Origin: Methylococcus capsulatus str. Texas = ATCC 19069
Lineage (GTDB): Bacteria > Pseudomonadota > Gammaproteobacteria > Methylococcales > Methylococcaceae
NCBI RefSeq assembly: GCF_000424685.1
Contig: NZ_AUKJ01000018.1
Span: 237,814 to 301,813, forward strand
Length of the DNA stretch: 64,000 nt
Direction of reading: 5' to 3'
Positions within the stretch are counted from its first letter, which is position 1, and every line of letters starts with the position of its first letter. Made by a program: the position numbers and the translations under genes. This document shows positions 1 through 9,266 of this stretch, piece after piece. Under the pieces are notes generated by a model. It had not been told where the DNA came from. It ran no database searches and saw nothing but the letters and a program-made list of their open reading frames with translations.

Positions 1-29
1 GTCGCTATGAAAGCAAATTCGTCTTGCAT
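1..29 (-). CDS. Start of an unidentified gene, cut by the left edge
   Basis: An ATG at 29-27 (minus strand) is preceded by a GAGGA-type ribosome binding site just upstream and opens a frame of nine codons (M-Q-D-E-F-A-F-I-A) that runs off the window. It follows hupD in the same direction, 43 bp after its stop, so it is probably the next gene of the hydrogenase operon, perhaps a maturation gene. Nine residues are too few to name it. Confidence 0.35.
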
Positions 30-72
30 GGGAAGTCCTCGGAGGTGCCGGAGCCCCGGGGGGGCGGGTCGT

Positions 73-678
73 CTAGCGCAGATCGCCCGGCAGGAAGCGG
101 GCGTCGCCGATGCGGCAGGCTTCTTCTGCCGAGGGTCGCTGACGCTCGTACTGCGTCATGTCCAGGGCGTCGGCCGTGCAGTTTCCGTCGGGCCGGCGCC
201 AGCCGGCCAGGCCGAGTTCTGCGCAGACGGCGAGTATCCGGGCGATGGCCGGTTCGAGTTGGGCCTTGACGGCCGGTGTCAGGCTGCCGCCATAATCCTT
301 CATGTCGACGGGCTGGACGCCCACCAGATGGAGTCGCTCCGGCCCTTGCCCCATCAGCTTGCACAGGGCCAGCACCTCCTGGAAGCTGACCTGGTGCAGG
401 CTGGTCTTGCCCGAATGCAGGTAGGCGGGCACATCCTCGTCCCGGGCTTCGACCAGCGAGGCCGGCGCCAGGCCGAAATCCACCGCATCGGCGATGATGA
501 GCACGTCGCTTTCCTGGACGTATGGGATCAGTGCCAGCCCCTGGGTGCCGCCGTCCATCACGGTGACGTTCTCGGGGAAGACGTAGTCCCGCTGCAATGC
601 CTGGGCGACGCGCACGCCGAAGCCTTCGTCCGCCCACAGCAGGTTGCCGATGCCCAAGATCAGGACGCGGGGAGGCAT
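73..678 (-). CDS. hupD: [NiFe]-hydrogenase maturation endopeptidase HupD
   Basis: The 201-residue protein belongs to the HyaD/HupD/HybD peptidases, which remove the C-terminal tail of the hydrogenase large subunit once nickel is inserted. It opens with the family signature L-G-I-G-N-L-L-W-A-D-E-G-F-G; the Glu in that motif is a nickel ligand in relatives, as are an Asp and a His further on (the D-A-V-D-F-G and S-L-H-Q-V-S segments are visible). The ATG at 678 is chosen over an upstream in-frame ATG at 717 because it starts directly at the conserved core and leaves a 4-bp gap after hupC. Its likely substrate is the HupL encoded in the same operon, which has the expected cleavage site. Confidence 0.95.
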   Translation of the reverse strand: MPPRVLILGIGNLLWADEGFGVRVAQALQRDYVFPENVTVMDGGTQGLALIPYVQESDVLIIADAVDFGLAPASLVEARDEDVPAYLHSGKTSLHQVSFQEVLALCKLMGQGPERLHLVGVQPVDMKDYGGSLTPAVKAQLEPAIARILAVCAELGLAGWRRPDGNCTADALDMTQYERQRPSAEEACRIGDARFLPGDLR

Positions 679-682
679 CGGA

Positions 683-1369
683 TCACGGACGGTCGTCCTT
701 CCATACCCGCCAGCCATCGATCATGGTGGTGGTGACGGACTGGCGCGACAGGTGCTGTTCTCGCACCGCCACGTAGACGTGGATGAGGGTGAAGATCACC
801 AGATACCACATGCCCAGGTGATGCAGGCTGTGGACCTGCTGGCTGCCGCCCAGGGCGGGCAGCACCCAGCCGAAGGCGTTGGCGGCCCAGCTTCCGGCTC
901 CGAGTCCTTCGCCGTACAGGGCGAAGCCGGTCGTGATCATGAAGAGGCTCCCGAGCACATAGAACAGGAACATGGCCAGCCCGGCCAGCGGGTTGTGGCC
1001 CGCATGCTTGCCGGGCTCTTCGACCAGAAATAGGTACCAGCGGACCTCGTGCAGCAGCGCCTGCCACCAGTGGACGTCATGGAGGCGTGGCGCAAACAGC
1101 TCGCGGGCATACCGGTTGCCCACCAGCGCCCAATAGGCACGGCCGATCAGACCGACGGCCAGCACATAGCCGGCGGAGAAGTGAACGAAGCGGACGTAGC
1201 CCATCAGGTAGTGGTCGCTGGCCTCGCCGGCAGTCACCACCGGCGGCCAGGCGATCAAATATCCCGTGACCGCCAACACGACGATGGCGAGGGCATTGAT
1301 CCAGTGCCACAGCCGTACCGGCTTCTCGTAGACATAGACCGGCCGATCAAAAGTCTCGATGCTCGCCAT
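683..1369 (-). CDS. hupC: Ni/Fe-hydrogenase b-type cytochrome subunit HupC
   Basis: A 228-residue integral membrane dihaem cytochrome b (HyaC/HupC family) that anchors the uptake hydrogenase and passes electrons from H2 to quinone. Four hydrophobic segments are evident, at roughly residues 17-40, 60-82, 125-150 and 180-200. Histidines in or beside them (R-L-W-H-W-I near the N-terminus, V-H-F-S-A-G, H-H-L-G-M-W) are the probable haem ligands. The C-terminal M-I-D-G-W-R-V-W is typical of the family. It lies between hupE and hupD on the same strand, 10 bp from hupE. Confidence 0.95.
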   Translation of the reverse strand: MASIETFDRPVYVYEKPVRLWHWINALAIVVLAVTGYLIAWPPVVTAGEASDHYLMGYVRFVHFSAGYVLAVGLIGRAYWALVGNRYARELFAPRLHDVHWWQALLHEVRWYLFLVEEPGKHAGHNPLAGLAMFLFYVLGSLFMITTGFALYGEGLGAGSWAANAFGWVLPALGGSQQVHSLHHLGMWYLVIFTLIHVYVAVREQHLSRQSVTTTMIDGWRVWKDDRP

Positions 1370-1379
1370 GGCCGTGCTC

Positions 1380-1958
1380 CTAAAGTGCTTGCGTCAGCAG
1401 AGCCAGCCCCATGGCGCCCATCGCCGCGCCGCAGCCGCGGTACCAGGCCGGCTTCGGCAGCAGCCACCCCCCAAGGATGACGCCGATCAGGTGCAGCAGA
1501 CCAGTGGCGGTGATGAAGCCGGCGGCATAAGTCCATCGTTCGGCGTCCGCACTGATCTCGGTTCCATGTGCATGGCCGTGGAACAGTGCGAACAGGCCGA
1601 CCAGGCCCAAGGCAGTGAACTGCGACAGGCGGACCTTGCCCGCCACTAGCAGTCCGAGCAGTACGACCGAGGCGGCGATGCCGGTTTCGGTGTAAGCCAG
1701 CGGAATACCGGCGGTGCCCAGCCATCCGCCCAGGCCCATGGCGGCCATGAATGCCAGGGGCAGCAGCCACACCCGCCGCGGCGCGACGGTGACCGCCCAC
1801 AGTCCCACGGCGATCATGGCCAGCAGGTGGTCGGTGCCGAAGAAGGGATGGGTGAATCCGGACACGAAGCCAGCGACGGGATGCATGCCGGTATGCGCGA
1901 GCGCGACGGGGCTCAGCGCCAACAGACTTGCCGTTCCGAACCAACGAACAGGATGCAT
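1380..1958 (-). CDS. hupE: HupE/UreJ family membrane protein
   Basis: A 192-residue protein of the HupE/UreJ family, thought to be nickel permeases serving hydrogenase or urease. It has a cleavable-looking N-terminal hydrophobic stretch ending A-L-A-H-T-G, the family motif H-P-x-x-G-x-D-H-L-L-A-M near residue 40, and a second His-rich stretch F-H-G-H-A-H-G-T-E in the C-terminal half. About six further membrane spans follow. The ATG at 1958 has a clear AGGAGA ribosome binding site. It sits between hupL and hupC, consistent with nickel supply to this hydrogenase. Confidence 0.92.
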   Translation of the reverse strand: MHPVRWFGTASLLALSPVALAHTGMHPVAGFVSGFTHPFFGTDHLLAMIAVGLWAVTVAPRRVWLLPLAFMAAMGLGGWLGTAGIPLAYTETGIAASVVLLGLLVAGKVRLSQFTALGLVGLFALFHGHAHGTEISADAERWTYAAGFITATGLLHLIGVILGGWLLPKPAWYRGCGAAMGAMGLALLTQAL

Positions 1959-1996
1959 GGTTGTCTCCTTGAATTTGTCCCGGTTTTCGAACGCGC

Positions 1997-3790
1997 TCAG
2001 CGCACCTTGACCCGCGTGACTTCCCGCCCGTCCTTGTCCATGACATGGGTCGAGCAGGCCAGGCAGGGATCGAAGCTGTGCAGGGTGCGCAGGATTTCCA
2101 GTGGCTGGTCCGGATTCTCCACCTTGGTGTTCATCAGGGATGCCTCGAATGCGCCGATGTTGCCCTTGGGGTCGCGGGGCGATCCGTTCCAGGTGGTGGG
2201 CACGATGCACTGGTAGTTGTCGATCTTGCCGTCCTTGATCTTGATCCAGTGTCCCAGAGCGCCGCGCGGCGCTTCCGTCGTGCCGGCGCCCATGGCTTCC
2301 TTGGGCCAGGTGTCCGGCTCCCATTTGGCGGTGTTGGCTGTCGCCAGATCGCCTGCCTTGATGTTGCTGACCAGTTTGTCCTGGAAATGCCTCATCAGAT
2401 GGGCGCAATACTGGGCTTCCAGACCGCGGGCGGCGGTGCGCCCCAGCGTGGAGAACAGCGCGGTCAGCGGCAGGCCGAGATCGGTGAGCAGTTTGTCGAC
2501 CGGCTCCTTGATTTCCGGGATGCCCTTGGCATAACCGACGATGTAGCGGGCCAGCGGGCCGACTTCCATGGCGTGGCCGCGCCAGCGCGGCGCCTTGATC
2601 CAGGAGTACTTGGCGCTTTCGTCCAGGTTCTCGATGTGGGTGCGGGTGCCCTTGGTGTTGCGCCCCAGCGCGAAATTCGGCTGGGTGACGCCGTCGAACG
2701 GATGCAGTCCGCGGCCCTCGTCGTCGTACTTGTACCAGGAATGGGTGACGAACTCCTGGATCTGCTCGGGGTCCTTCAGGTCGACCTCGTGCACTTCCTT
2801 CAGGTTGCCGTTGATGATGGCGCCGTGCGGCAGCAGCAGGTTGTTCACCGAGCGGTCGTTGGCCTTTTCCGGAATGTCTCCGTAGGACAGCACATTGGTG
2901 GCCGACAGCCCGCCGCCATACAGCCAGTCCTTGTAGAAGCCGGCGATCGCCTGGAGGTCGGGCAGGTAGACCTGTTCGATGAACTCGATGGTCTGGTCGA
3001 TGATGGAGGACACCAGGTTGAGACGTTCCATGTTGACCGCGCCCACAGCGCCTACGCCATCGACGTTGATGGCGCAGGGCACGCCACCGACCAGCCAGTT
3101 CGGGTGCGGGTTCTTGCCGCCGTAGACGGTGTGGATCTTGACGATTTCCTTCTGGAAATCCAGGGCCTCGAGATAGTGCGCCACCGCCATCAGGTTGGCT
3201 TCCGGCGGCAACCGGTAGGCGGGGTTGCCCCAGTAGCCGTTGCCGAACGGGCCGAGCTGGCCGCTCTCGACGAACTTCTTCAGCCGGCTGGCGATGTCGT
3301 GGAAATAGCCCGGCGACGACTTGGGCCAGGGCGAAATGCGCTGTGCCAGTTCGGAGGTGGCTTTCGGATCGGCCTTGAGGGCACTGACCACGTCCACCCA
3401 GTCCAGCGCGTGCAGGTGGTAGAAATGCACGAGATGGTCGTGGGCCTGCAGGGTGAGCTGCATGATGTTGCGGATGGAGTTGGCGTTCTCCGGGATGGCG
3501 ATCCCGAGCGCGTCCTCCACCGCCCGTACCGAGGTCAGGGCGTGGGTACCGGTGCAGACACCGCAGATCCGTTCGGTGAAGGCCCACGCATCGCGCGGGT
3601 CGCGGCCCTTCAGGATGACCTCCAGTCCGCGCCACATGGTGCCGCTGGAGACCGCGTTGCGGATGATGTTGTCGTCGTCCACATTCACTTCGCAGCGCAT
3701 ATGGCCCTCGATGCGGGTGACCGGATCGACCACGATCCGCTTGCCGGCGTCGTTGAGGGTGAAACCGTTGGGTGTTTGAATGGCAGTCAT
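1997..3790 (-). CDS. hupL: Uptake [NiFe]-hydrogenase large subunit HupL
   Basis: The 597-residue catalytic subunit oxidises H2 at a NiFe(CN)2CO centre on the periplasmic face. The N-terminal nickel motif [10 protein letters not shown] and the C-terminal D-P-C-L-A-C-S-T-H motif supply the four cysteine ligands. The last 15 residues after that His (V-M-D-K-D-G...) form the tail cleaved by HupD. Length and motif order match group 1 membrane-bound uptake hydrogenases. The gene is 15 bp downstream of hupS. In diazotrophs this enzyme recycles H2 made by nitrogenase, which fits the nif genes about 32 kb away. Confidence 0.98.
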   Translation of the reverse strand: MTAIQTPNGFTLNDAGKRIVVDPVTRIEGHMRCEVNVDDDNIIRNAVSSGTMWRGLEVILKGRDPRDAWAFTERICGVCTGTHALTSVRAVEDALGIAIPENANSIRNIMQLTLQAHDHLVHFYHLHALDWVDVVSALKADPKATSELAQRISPWPKSSPGYFHDIASRLKKFVESGQLGPFGNGYWGNPAYRLPPEANLMAVAHYLEALDFQKEIVKIHTVYGGKNPHPNWLVGGVPCAINVDGVGAVGAVNMERLNLVSSIIDQTIEFIEQVYLPDLQAIAGFYKDWLYGGGLSATNVLSYGDIPEKANDRSVNNLLLPHGAIINGNLKEVHEVDLKDPEQIQEFVTHSWYKYDDEGRGLHPFDGVTQPNFALGRNTKGTRTHIENLDESAKYSWIKAPRWRGHAMEVGPLARYIVGYAKGIPEIKEPVDKLLTDLGLPLTALFSTLGRTAARGLEAQYCAHLMRHFQDKLVSNIKAGDLATANTAKWEPDTWPKEAMGAGTTEAPRGALGHWIKIKDGKIDNYQCIVPTTWNGSPRDPKGNIGAFEASLMNTKVENPDQPLEILRTLHSFDPCLACSTHVMDKDGREVTRVKVR

Positions 3791-3805
3791 GGTGCTCCCC
3801 GATCC

Positions 3806-4894
3806 TTATTCTTGAGTTTCTTTCTCGTGGTCTTTCTTCTTGGCGATCGAGATGGCGGCATGCGCCGCGATGCCTGCGCCCACGGCGCCGGCGGCGACCA
3901 GCCCGACCTTGTCGGCATTGGCCTCGACGCCGAACGTATTGAGTTCGGTGACGCGGTCGTAGAACGAGCCCTTGTCCCAGAAATTCTCCTCGGAACAGCC
4001 GATGCAGCCGTGGCCGGACTGGATCGGGAAGGAGACGCCATTGTTCCAGCGTACCGTCGAGCACGCGTTGTAGGTCGTCGGCCCCTTGCAGCCGACCTTG
4101 TACAGACAGTAGCCCTTGCGCGCGGCCTCGTCGTCCCATTGCTCGACGAACTGGCCGGCGTCGAAGTGGGGGCGGCGGTAGCATTTGTCGTGGATGCGCT
4201 GGCCGTAGAACATCTTGGGCCGACCCTGGGCATCGAGTTCGGGAATCTTGTCGAAGGCCAGCATGTAGGTCACGACGCCGGTCATGACCTCGGCGATGGG
4301 CGGACAGCCGGGCACCTTGATGATGGGCTTGTCGGTGATGACCTTGTGGATCGGCGTGGCCTGGGTCGGGTTGGGGCGGGCCGCCTGCACGCAGCCGTTG
4401 GAGGCGCAGGATCCCCAGGCGATGACGGCGGCGGCGTCCTTGGCGGCATAGCGCAGCCGTTCGACGAAGGGTTTGCCGCCGACGATGCAGAACATGCCGT
4501 CCTCGTTCAGCGGCGGGTTGCCCTCCACGGCCAGGATGTAGCGGCCTTTGTACTTCTGCATGGTGTCTTCCAGCATGGCTTCCGCCTGGAAGCCGGCGGC
4601 CGCCATGAGGGTGTCGTCGTAGTCCAGCGAGAGCATGGACAGCACCACGTCCTTGGCCAGCGGGTGGGCCGAACGGATGAAGGATTCGGAACAGCAGGTG
4701 CATTCCAGGCCATGCAGCCACAGCACCGGCGTGCGCGGCTTGGTCTCCATGGCGTGGGCGATCGTGCCGATGAATTCCGGCCCCAGTGCGAGGGCCGATG
4801 CGGTCAAGCCGCAGAACTTGAGAAAACTGCGCCGGGTCACCCCTTGGCGGCGCATCACATCGTAGAACGTGTCCGGGCGTGCGGTCGTAGCCAT
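3806..4894 (-). CDS. hupS: Uptake [NiFe]-hydrogenase small subunit HupS
   Basis: The 362-residue Fe-S subunit carries the three clusters that conduct electrons away from HupL. A twin-arginine signal (R-R-S-F-L-K-F-C-G, residues about 21-29) would export the folded heterodimer. The proximal-cluster motif [10 protein letters not shown] and the later [10 protein letters not shown] are visible. A hydrophobic C-terminal segment (about residues 325-348) followed by a lysine-rich tail is the membrane anchor that contacts HupC. It is the first gene of the hup operon. The 178 bp upstream show no convincing sigma-54 site, so its regulation is not evident. Confidence 0.98.
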   Translation of the reverse strand: MATTARPDTFYDVMRRQGVTRRSFLKFCGLTASALALGPEFIGTIAHAMETKPRTPVLWLHGLECTCCSESFIRSAHPLAKDVVLSMLSLDYDDTLMAAAGFQAEAMLEDTMQKYKGRYILAVEGNPPLNEDGMFCIVGGKPFVERLRYAAKDAAAVIAWGSCASNGCVQAARPNPTQATPIHKVITDKPIIKVPGCPPIAEVMTGVVTYMLAFDKIPELDAQGRPKMFYGQRIHDKCYRRPHFDAGQFVEQWDDEAARKGYCLYKVGCKGPTTYNACSTVRWNNGVSFPIQSGHGCIGCSEENFWDKGSFYDRVTELNTFGVEANADKVGLVAAGAVGAGIAAHAAISIAKKKDHEKETQE

Positions 4895-5072
4895 GCTTCC
4901 TCCTCGAAGCCTGTAATCAGCCGTTGGGGTCCGACGCGCCAGCCCTGCTATGGCTCACTCGCCGGTCTTATCGTTGTCGATGACGGTTAAACCTTACTGG
5001 AAACATGGGAAATGCTTTCTACGAGGTTTGGGGGGCGATGTCAATCGTGGAGAGAGGAAAACGAGGCCCGGC

Positions 5073-5660
5073 CTACCGTAATCCGGCTGTCTCGTCCGGC
5101 CTGGGCATGTCCACCCCCAGGCTGATCACGAAGCTCGAGGCTTCCTCGATCGTCATGTGGGATCGCTTGATCCTCGATTCGTGGAGAATCACGGTGAAGC
5201 CGGAGGTGGGGTTGGGAGAGGTCGGTACGTAGATCACGTACCGGTCCCCGATCCGGTTGGTCACGAAGGCCGGGACCCACAGACCCTCCTTCGGGTATTC
5301 GATGTAGACGACCTCCCGCAGCTTGGTCGATCCATCGCCGCGGAAGATGTTCACCAGTTTCTGCGTCACTCGGTAAAGGGTACCCAGGAGCGGGATGCGG
5401 ATGACCAGTTTTTCCACGAAATAGAGCAGGTGTGCCTTGCCGTGCTGCAGCAGGTAGCCGAAATAGGTGAGGAACAGGACGGCCGCGGTGAACATGACGC
5501 TCGGGATGAACAGGTTCCGGTAACTGCTGAAAAAACTCACCACGAAGTCTCTCAACAGGTTTTCCACATAGATCACGACCTGCAGGACGATGACGATGGG
5601 AAGGACGCCCAGCACGCCGATCAGAAAGTAATGCAGAATGCGCTGTGCCGACTGTTTCAT
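5073..5660 (-). CDS. DUF502 family membrane protein
   Basis: A 195-residue protein recognisable as DUF502. It has two hydrophobic segments (about residues 10-32 and 52-72), then a soluble domain with the family pattern I-P-L-L-G-T-L-Y, V-N-I-F-R-G-D-G, E-Y-P-K-E-G-L-W and V-P-T-S-P-N-P-T-S-G. The function is unknown in bacteria. The ATG at 5660 has a GGAG site eight bases upstream; the open frame continues further 5' but without family similarity. It is convergent with nothing and divergent from fetAB. Confidence 0.88.
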   Translation of the reverse strand: MKQSAQRILHYFLIGVLGVLPIVIVLQVVIYVENLLRDFVVSFFSSYRNLFIPSVMFTAAVLFLTYFGYLLQHGKAHLLYFVEKLVIRIPLLGTLYRVTQKLVNIFRGDGSTKLREVVYIEYPKEGLWVPAFVTNRIGDRYVIYVPTSPNPTSGFTVILHESRIKRSHMTIEEASSFVISLGVDMPRPDETAGLR

Positions 5661-5773
5661 GAACGGATCTCCAGGGGACGGTGGCGACTGAGGATACCAG
5701 CCGTCCTCTTTCGCCGCGAGACCGCCTGCCGCAGCGCAATGGTGACTTTCGGGTTCCCGGCGTGGTCGAACGT

Positions 5774-5779
5774 TATAAT
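5774..5779 (+). promoter_or_regulatory. Possible -10 box upstream of fetAB
   Basis: A perfect TATAAT lies 120 bp before the fetA ATG, in the gap between the divergent DUF502 gene and fetA. No good -35 hexamer is found at 16-18 bp, so it is only a candidate. Confidence 0.3.
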
Positions 5780-5899
5780 CCCGGCACAGATCACCGTCTG
5801 CTGCAGCGCTTTTCGGGCGGTCCGCGGCATCCGTCGGGTGAAGCCGACGACAAAGGGAGTATCGATGGTTTTTGAACGCAGGCTGGCAGGGGTGAACCG

Positions 5900-6547
5900 G
5901 TGACCGGACTGGTCCGGTTCGACCGTGTGTCGGTGGCTGTGCAGGGGCGCACGATTCTCCGCGCACTGAGCTTCGACATCCGCGAAGGCGAGAAGGCGGT
6001 GTTCAAGGGCAAATCGGGCTCGGGCAAGAGCACGGTGCTCAAGACCCTGCTGGGGGTGTATCCAGTGGCGGACGGTGAGGTCCGTTTCGCGGGCAGGCCC
6101 CTCGACCGGGACACCGTCAGCGCGATTCGTGCCTGTGCGGCCTATATCGGCCAGGAGCCCGTGTTGGGCGCCGACACGGTGCGGGAGGCCCTGCTGCTGC
6201 CCTTCGGCTTCAAGGCCCATCGCGGCAAGGCGCCTTCCACCGGCAGGCTGGCCGAGATCCTGGGCCGGCTCGGCCTCGCGCCGTTGATCCTGGAGCAGCA
6301 CTGCAGCCGGATTTCCGGTGGCGAGAAACAGCGCATCGCCGTGGCTCGCGCCCAGCTCCTCGGCAAGCGGCTCTATCTGCTGGACGAGGTGACTTCCGCC
6401 CTGGACCCGGAAAGCAAGCGGGCGGTGCAGGACTTCTTCAGCGATCCAGCGCTCACCGTATTGTCGGTGGCGCACGATCCGGACTGGATCGCCCGGTGCG
6501 ATACCGTGTTCGAATTGCAAGACGGGCGTCTGACGGCAGCGGGATGA
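5900..6547 (+). CDS. fetA: FetA-type ABC transporter ATP-binding protein
   Basis: A 215-residue ABC ATPase with Walker A G-K-S-G-S-G-K-S-T (about residues 37-45), the signature I-S-G-G-E-K-Q-R, Walker B L-Y-L-L-D-E and the switch His in V-A-H-D. It overlaps the next gene, a UPF0014/FetB permease, by four bases (ATGA). That pairing identifies it as FetA (YbbL), which in E. coli forms an iron exporter with FetB and contributes to peroxide resistance. The substrate here is inferred from that homology. Confidence 0.9.
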   Translation: MTGLVRFDRVSVAVQGRTILRALSFDIREGEKAVFKGKSGSGKSTVLKTLLGVYPVADGEVRFAGRPLDRDTVSAIRACAAYIGQEPVLGADTVREALLLPFGFKAHRGKAPSTGRLAEILGRLGLAPLILEQHCSRISGGEKQRIAVARAQLLGKRLYLLDEVTSALDPESKRAVQDFFSDPALTVLSVAHDPDWIARCDTVFELQDGRLTAAG

Positions 6548-7338
6548 TGGACACGGTCGACATATCCCCGACGAGAATGATGCTGCTCTACGGCATCGCC
6601 GTGCTGCCCTGGCTGCTGCTGTGGAGCGCGGGGTTGCATCTCGCGCGCGAACTGTGGCTGAGCATCGTCCGGATGAGCGTGCAACTGGCGCTGGTCGGCA
6701 TCTATCTCAAATACCTGTTCGCGATCAACGCTCCGGCGCTCAACGTCCTGTGGATCGTGGTCATGCTGGTGGTGGCTGATTTCACCATTCTCCGCCGGGC
6801 GGGTCTCCGCATCAGGCATTTTTTCCTTTCGACGCTTGCGGCCATCGTGGCCGGAACAGCGTTCTCGGTGGCTTATCTGCTGCTTCTGGTGATCCGGCCG
6901 GAGCCGATCTACGACGCGCGTTATCTGGTGCCGCTGGCCGGCATGATCCTCGGCAACTGTCTGCAGGGCAACGTGATCGGGCTGGAGCGGTTCTACTCCG
7001 CGATCCGGAAAAACGAGAACGAATACCTTACCTATCTGCTGCTGGGTGCGACCCGCCGCGAAGCGGTACGGCCATATTTCCGCGAGGCGCTCAAGGCCTC
7101 CGTCAACCCGACGTTGGCCAGCATGGCGACCCTCGGACTGGTCTCCCTGCCGGGCATGATGACCGGCCAGATACTCGGCGGCAGCGAACCCTGGGTGGCG
7201 GTGAAATACCAGATCGCCATCATGCTCTGCATCTTCGCCAGCATGAGCCTGGCTGCCGTGCTCAACCTCTCACTCAGCCTGCGCTTCGCCTTCGACGAGT
7301 TCGACGTGCTGCGGGAGGCGGTTTTCCGACGACATTGA
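6544..7338 (+). CDS. fetB: FetB-type ABC transporter permease (UPF0014)
   Basis: A 264-residue integral membrane protein with about seven hydrophobic spans. It carries the UPF0014 core G-M-I-L-G-N-C-L-Q-G-N and L-L-L-G-A-T-R-R-E-A, and the motif S-L-P-G-M-M-T-G-Q-I-L-G-G near the C-terminus. The start ATG at 6544 overlaps the fetA stop as ATGA. A longer frame opens at 6496 but would lie deep within fetA. Together with FetA it should export iron or a similar metal. Confidence 0.9.
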   Translation: MMDTVDISPTRMMLLYGIAVLPWLLLWSAGLHLARELWLSIVRMSVQLALVGIYLKYLFAINAPALNVLWIVVMLVVADFTILRRAGLRIRHFFLSTLAAIVAGTAFSVAYLLLLVIRPEPIYDARYLVPLAGMILGNCLQGNVIGLERFYSAIRKNENEYLTYLLLGATRREAVRPYFREALKASVNPTLASMATLGLVSLPGMMTGQILGGSEPWVAVKYQIAIMLCIFASMSLAAVLNLSLSLRFAFDEFDVLREAVFRRH

Positions 7339-7382
7339 AGGGTTGATGGTCCGCGTTCCCCCGGCTTTTCTCATGGACGGAG

Positions 7383-8561
7383 TCAATGGGCAGGTTGCAG
7401 GCGGTAACCGCTCAGGGTGTCGGCGAAGTGCTGCAACCAGGGCAGGTCGCTTTGTTTCGCCTGGAGGCACCAGGCGCGCAGGCGTTCCAGGCGCTCCTCG
7501 TGGCTCGTGAACGAGTCGGTCCATACCGCCTTGAGCTGCTGCTTGAACTGGAAGATCGTCGCCAAAGTTTGGCTATCTTCCAGCATCCGCCTGAAATTGT
7601 GCCAGGCGGCCGGGTCCGCCTTGATGTATTCGCGCAGCAACAAGGGACGTGTCTGTCGGAGTAGGCGTCGACCGGCTTTCGGCGATTTCGCCTGCTCCGA
7701 CCGCAATACCGGGACGATGACGCGGCGGCCGTATAGGCTCAGGACGTGCGCACGGTTGCGCAGCACGGCTTTGACGGTGTCCATGTCGACGGACGGTTCT
7801 GCCGTATGGATGATGGTCTTGGGGGGCATGTTTCTGATCTTGGCCAGCTTCAGGAGGGTCATCAGCCGGATATACAGCCAGCCGATGTCGATTTCCCATC
7901 GGCGGCTGGAAAACTTTGCCGACGCCGGGTAGGCATGGTGGTTGTTGTGGAGCTCCTCGCCGCCGATGATGAAGCCGATGGGCCACAGATTGGTGGACGC
8001 ATCGGGGGTTTCGAAATTGCGGTAGCCCAAATGATGGCCGAGTCCGTTGACGACGCCGGCCGCCCAGAACGGAATCCACAGCATCTGTACCGCCCACACC
8101 GCCAAGCCCGCGACGCCGAACAGGAGCAGGTTCAAGGCCAGCATCAGCGTGATCCCCAGGTCGGGAAAGCGGCTGTACAGCTTGCGTTCCAGCCAGTCGT
8201 CCGGCGTGCCGTTGCCGAACTGGGCCAGGGTCGCGGTGTTCCTCGCTTCCTTGCGATACAGCATCCAACCTCGCAGCAGGACGGTGAATATGCCGAGGCA
8301 TTGGGGGCTATGCGGGTCGTCCGGGGTCTCGCAGCGCGCGTGATGCTTGCGGTGGATGGACACCCATTCCTTGGTCACGGTCGCCGTGGTCAGCCAGAGC
8401 CAGAAACGGAAGAAATGGCTGGCCAGGGGATGCAGGGACAGTGCCCGGTGGGCCTGGTGACGGTGCAGGAAGATGGTGACGCTGACGATGGTGACATGTG
8501 TCAAAGCCAGGGTCGCGAACAACAGCGGCCAGAAGGAAAGATGCGTTAAACCATGTGACAT
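7383..8561 (-). CDS. Membrane fatty acid desaturase (delta-9 acyl-CoA/lipid type)
   Basis: A 392-residue di-iron desaturase. The three histidine boxes are H-R-H-Q-A-H (near residue 33), H-R-K-H-H (near 70) and H-N-N-H-H (near 215), with paired hydrophobic segments before the first and between the second and third. The C-terminal 120 residues beyond the last box are a hydrophilic extension. The ATG at 8561 is used because the family core begins right after it; the frame extends upstream in low-complexity Arg/Pro sequence. It probably introduces the double bond of the abundant C16:1 membrane lipids of such bacteria (inference). Confidence 0.88.
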   Translation of the reverse strand: MSHGLTHLSFWPLLFATLALTHVTIVSVTIFLHRHQAHRALSLHPLASHFFRFWLWLTTATVTKEWVSIHRKHHARCETPDDPHSPQCLGIFTVLLRGWMLYRKEARNTATLAQFGNGTPDDWLERKLYSRFPDLGITLMLALNLLLFGVAGLAVWAVQMLWIPFWAAGVVNGLGHHLGYRNFETPDASTNLWPIGFIIGGEELHNNHHAYPASAKFSSRRWEIDIGWLYIRLMTLLKLAKIRNMPPKTIIHTAEPSVDMDTVKAVLRNRAHVLSLYGRRVIVPVLRSEQAKSPKAGRRLLRQTRPLLLREYIKADPAAWHNFRRMLEDSQTLATIFQFKQQLKAVWTDSFTSHEERLERLRAWCLQAKQSDLPWLQHFADTLSGYRLQPAH

Positions 8562-8744
8562 AGAGTACTGGACCTGTGCGGATCGGTTGCGCTTGCCGAC
8601 GATGAGGCGCCGGCGAGGTGGAGGGGAGGTACTTTCACTGCGGCGTACCGGACGCTTCGCACCGAACGGGGGAGGACGGAGACGTATCTGATGAGACTGG
8701 ATGCGGCGGGAAAGGTTCCTCAAAGGAGGGAAACAGGCACTGTC

Positions 8745-9266
8745 TCAGTTCGCCGGTCGCCACGCCCGGAGCTGGGCAACGGCACGGTCGACCGCCTGCG
8801 CAAATGCCTGGACCGCGCCGGCGGCATCCGGGCTGGCCGTGGGCTGGTCGAATTGGAACGTTTCGGTGTCTGCCGGCGTTTCGGCGCGCAGGCGGATCAT
8901 GACATGAGAACTGCCGGGGCGTTCGAACACTTGTTCGAATGCCTGGAGTTCGATGTGCAAACGGTAGCCATTGGCGCTGCGGCCGGCTTTCAGCCGTTGT
9001 TCCAGGAGCTCGGACGGCGGCGCGATCCAGCGATCCAGGGTATAGGAGCGCAGTTCGGTCGGCTTGGCGTAGAGCAGGCGGTACTGCAGGCGGTCGTTCC
9101 GAAGCCACTCCGGAGCGTCGACGTCGACTGAAGACCAGGGTGCCGGTGCAGCCGCGCCGGCGGCACCGAAATCGTGCAGCGCGGGTTGGGGCGGGCGTTC
9201 CGGCAACAGGCTGCAGGCGGATGTGGCGAGCGAGAGCATCAGTGTCCAGGAAAGGCGTCGCATCAT
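8745..9266 (-). CDS. ABC-type transport auxiliary lipoprotein
   Basis: A 173-residue lipoprotein with signal peptide and lipobox (T-S-A-C at about residue 18). The sequence W-L-R-N-D-R-L-Q-Y-R-L-L-Y and R-W-I-A-P-P-S-E-L-L matches the PqiC/YmbA-like auxiliary family that accompanies MCE transporters. It overlaps the end of the MCE gene by four bases and is the last gene of the four-gene unit 12166-8745. Confidence 0.85.
   Translation of the reverse strand: MMRRLSWTLMLSLATSACSLLPERPPQPALHDFGAAGAAAPAPWSSVDVDAPEWLRNDRLQYRLLYAKPTELRSYTLDRWIAPPSELLEQRLKAGRSANGYRLHIELQAFEQVFERPGSSHVMIRLRAETPADTETFQFDQPTASPDAAGAVQAFAQAVDRAVAQLRAWRPAN

Noticed and set aside
1380..4721. A 1113-codon open frame on the minus strand
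   Set aside because: Only its last 192 codons (from 1958) are a gene, hupE. The rest is the out-of-frame reading of hupL and hupS, rich in Arg, Pro and His as expected for GC-rich DNA.
2045..4990. A 981-codon open frame on the plus strand
   Set aside because: It is antisense to hupL/hupS, whose identity is beyond doubt from nickel and Fe-S motifs. Such long antisense frames are common at this GC content.
4895..5072. A sigma-54 promoter for hupS
   Set aside because: A GG-N10-GC pair exists on the minus strand near 4910-4925, but the flanking bases do not match TGGCAC or TTGCW.
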